Positions 5,896 through 6,466 of a stretch of 6,466 bases of DNA are shown in pieces. Each line of letters starts with the position of its first letter. Within the stretch, counting starts at the first letter, position 1. A model generated the notes under the pieces. The model had not been told where the DNA came from. It searched no databases and saw nothing but the letters and a program-made list of their open reading frames with translations. Location of the stretch: positions 1 through 6,466 of the forward strand of contig CAKSDF010000109.1 of assembly GCA_934444695.1 (NCBI GenBank). The letters run 5' to 3'. The translations under genes and the position numbers were made by a program. The DNA comes from an uncultured Eubacteriales bacterium (GTDB lineage Bacteria > Bacillota > Clostridia > Oscillospirales > Acutalibacteraceae).

Positions 5896-6466
5896 ATGGA
5901 AAACGAAAATCAAAAAAAGCTTATATACAGCGCCATTCAGCCCAGCGGTATGCTAACGCTCGGCAACTATCTCGGGGCGCTGAGAAACTGGGTCAAGCTC
6001 CAGGAGGAGTATGACTGCATCTACACCGTAGCCGATCTGCACGCCATAACCGTCCGCCAGCAGACCGCCGCCTTCAGAAAACAGATTTTGGAGACATATG
6101 CACTGCTCATTGCCGTGGGAGTTGATCCCGAAAAGAGCCTGCTTTTTATACAGTCCCACGTTGCGGCACACAGCCAGCTTTCCTGGATTCTTTCCTGCTA
6201 TACTCAGTTCGGTGAGCTGTCCCGTATGACCCAGTTCAAGGACAAATCGGCAAAGCACGCCGACAATGTCAACGCAGGCCTTTTCACATATCCTTCGCTT
6301 ATGGCGGCCGACATTCTGCTTTACAAGGCCGATCTCGTGCCTGTGGGAGCCGACCAAAAGCAGCACCTTGAAATAACCCGCGATATTGCCGCACGTTTCA
6401 ATAACATCTACGGTGATGTTTTCACCATTCCCGACGGATTTATTCCCAAAGTTGGCGCAAGGGTTA
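5896..6466 (+). CDS. trpS: Tryptophanyl-tRNA synthetase, 3'-truncated by the window edge
   Basis: The first 190 residues of the class Ic enzyme that charges tRNA-Trp with tryptophan using ATP, in the cytosol. The N-terminus reads IYSAIQPSGMLTLGNYLGAL: PSG followed by TLGN (residues 21-24) is the HIGH-equivalent signature of bacterial TrpRS. MAADIL contains Asp139, which corresponds to the residue contacting the tryptophan indole in the Bacillus enzyme, and GADQKQH lies at 151-157. The window stops inside PKVGARV, just before the expected KMSKS loop, so the C-terminal tRNA-binding part (about 140 of roughly 330 residues) is missing from view. The ATG start is supported by GAGGT. The 77-base gap upstream is the largest between the downstream genes and may carry its own promoter and a hairpin, so trpS may be expressed separately from the aminotransferase as well as by read-through. 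Confidence 0.97.
   Translation, partial: MENENQKKLIYSAIQPSGMLTLGNYLGALRNWVKLQEEYDCIYTVADLHAITVRQQTAAFRKQILETYALLIAVGVDPEKSLLFIQSHVAAHSQLSWILSCYTQFGELSRMTQFKDKSAKHADNVNAGLFTYPSLMAADILLYKADLVPVGADQKQHLEITRDIAARFNNIYGDVFTIPDGFIPKVGARV

Noticed and set aside
5953..6366. Minus-strand open frame of 137 codons at the right end
   Set aside because: It is the antisense shadow of trpS, whose signature motifs are clear on the + strand.

Overview
This window is a stretch of ordinary Gram-positive chromosome, most likely from a clostridium of the gut Oscillospiraceae/Ruminococcaceae type. The assignment rests on a bifunctional Rel-type gene followed by a metallo-beta-lactamase-fold hydrolase and HemZ, on strong GGAGG-like ribosome binding sites, and on intermediate GC content with frequent GCC-GAN codon pairs. 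No 16S or other phylogenetic marker is present, so the assignment is inference. All six genes lie on the + strand, tightly packed.

Layout: (1) bases 1-1330 hold the C-terminal part of a RelA/SpoT (p)ppGpp synthetase/hydrolase, cut by the left edge. (2) Bases 1331-1485 are an unusual A/C-rich, T-poor spacer, where related Firmicutes often carry dtd. (3) Bases 1486-2118 encode a glyoxalase-II-like metallo-hydrolase. (4) Bases 2115-3704 encode HemZ, a radical SAM protein, starting at a TTG that overlaps the previous stop by 4 bases. (5) Bases 3685-4614 encode a uridine-kinase-like P-loop kinase, overlapping hemZ by 20 bases. (6) Bases 4631-5818 encode a class I/II PLP aminotransferase, 16 bases further on. 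(7) After a 77-base gap with a possible promoter and hairpin, bases 5896-6466 hold the N-terminal part of tryptophanyl-tRNA synthetase, cut by the right edge before its KMSKS motif.

The overlaps and short gaps from the hydrolase to the aminotransferase suggest one translationally coupled operon, perhaps including relA upstream. The functions are mixed (stringent response, radical SAM chemistry, nucleoside phosphorylation, amino acid metabolism, tRNA charging), so this looks like a housekeeping operon and not one pathway. I found no mobile element, CRISPR array, tRNA, rRNA or defence system, and no evidence of a new multi-gene system. The points most worth a second look are the odd spacer after relA, the hairpin region before trpS, and the extra N-terminal segment of HemZ.
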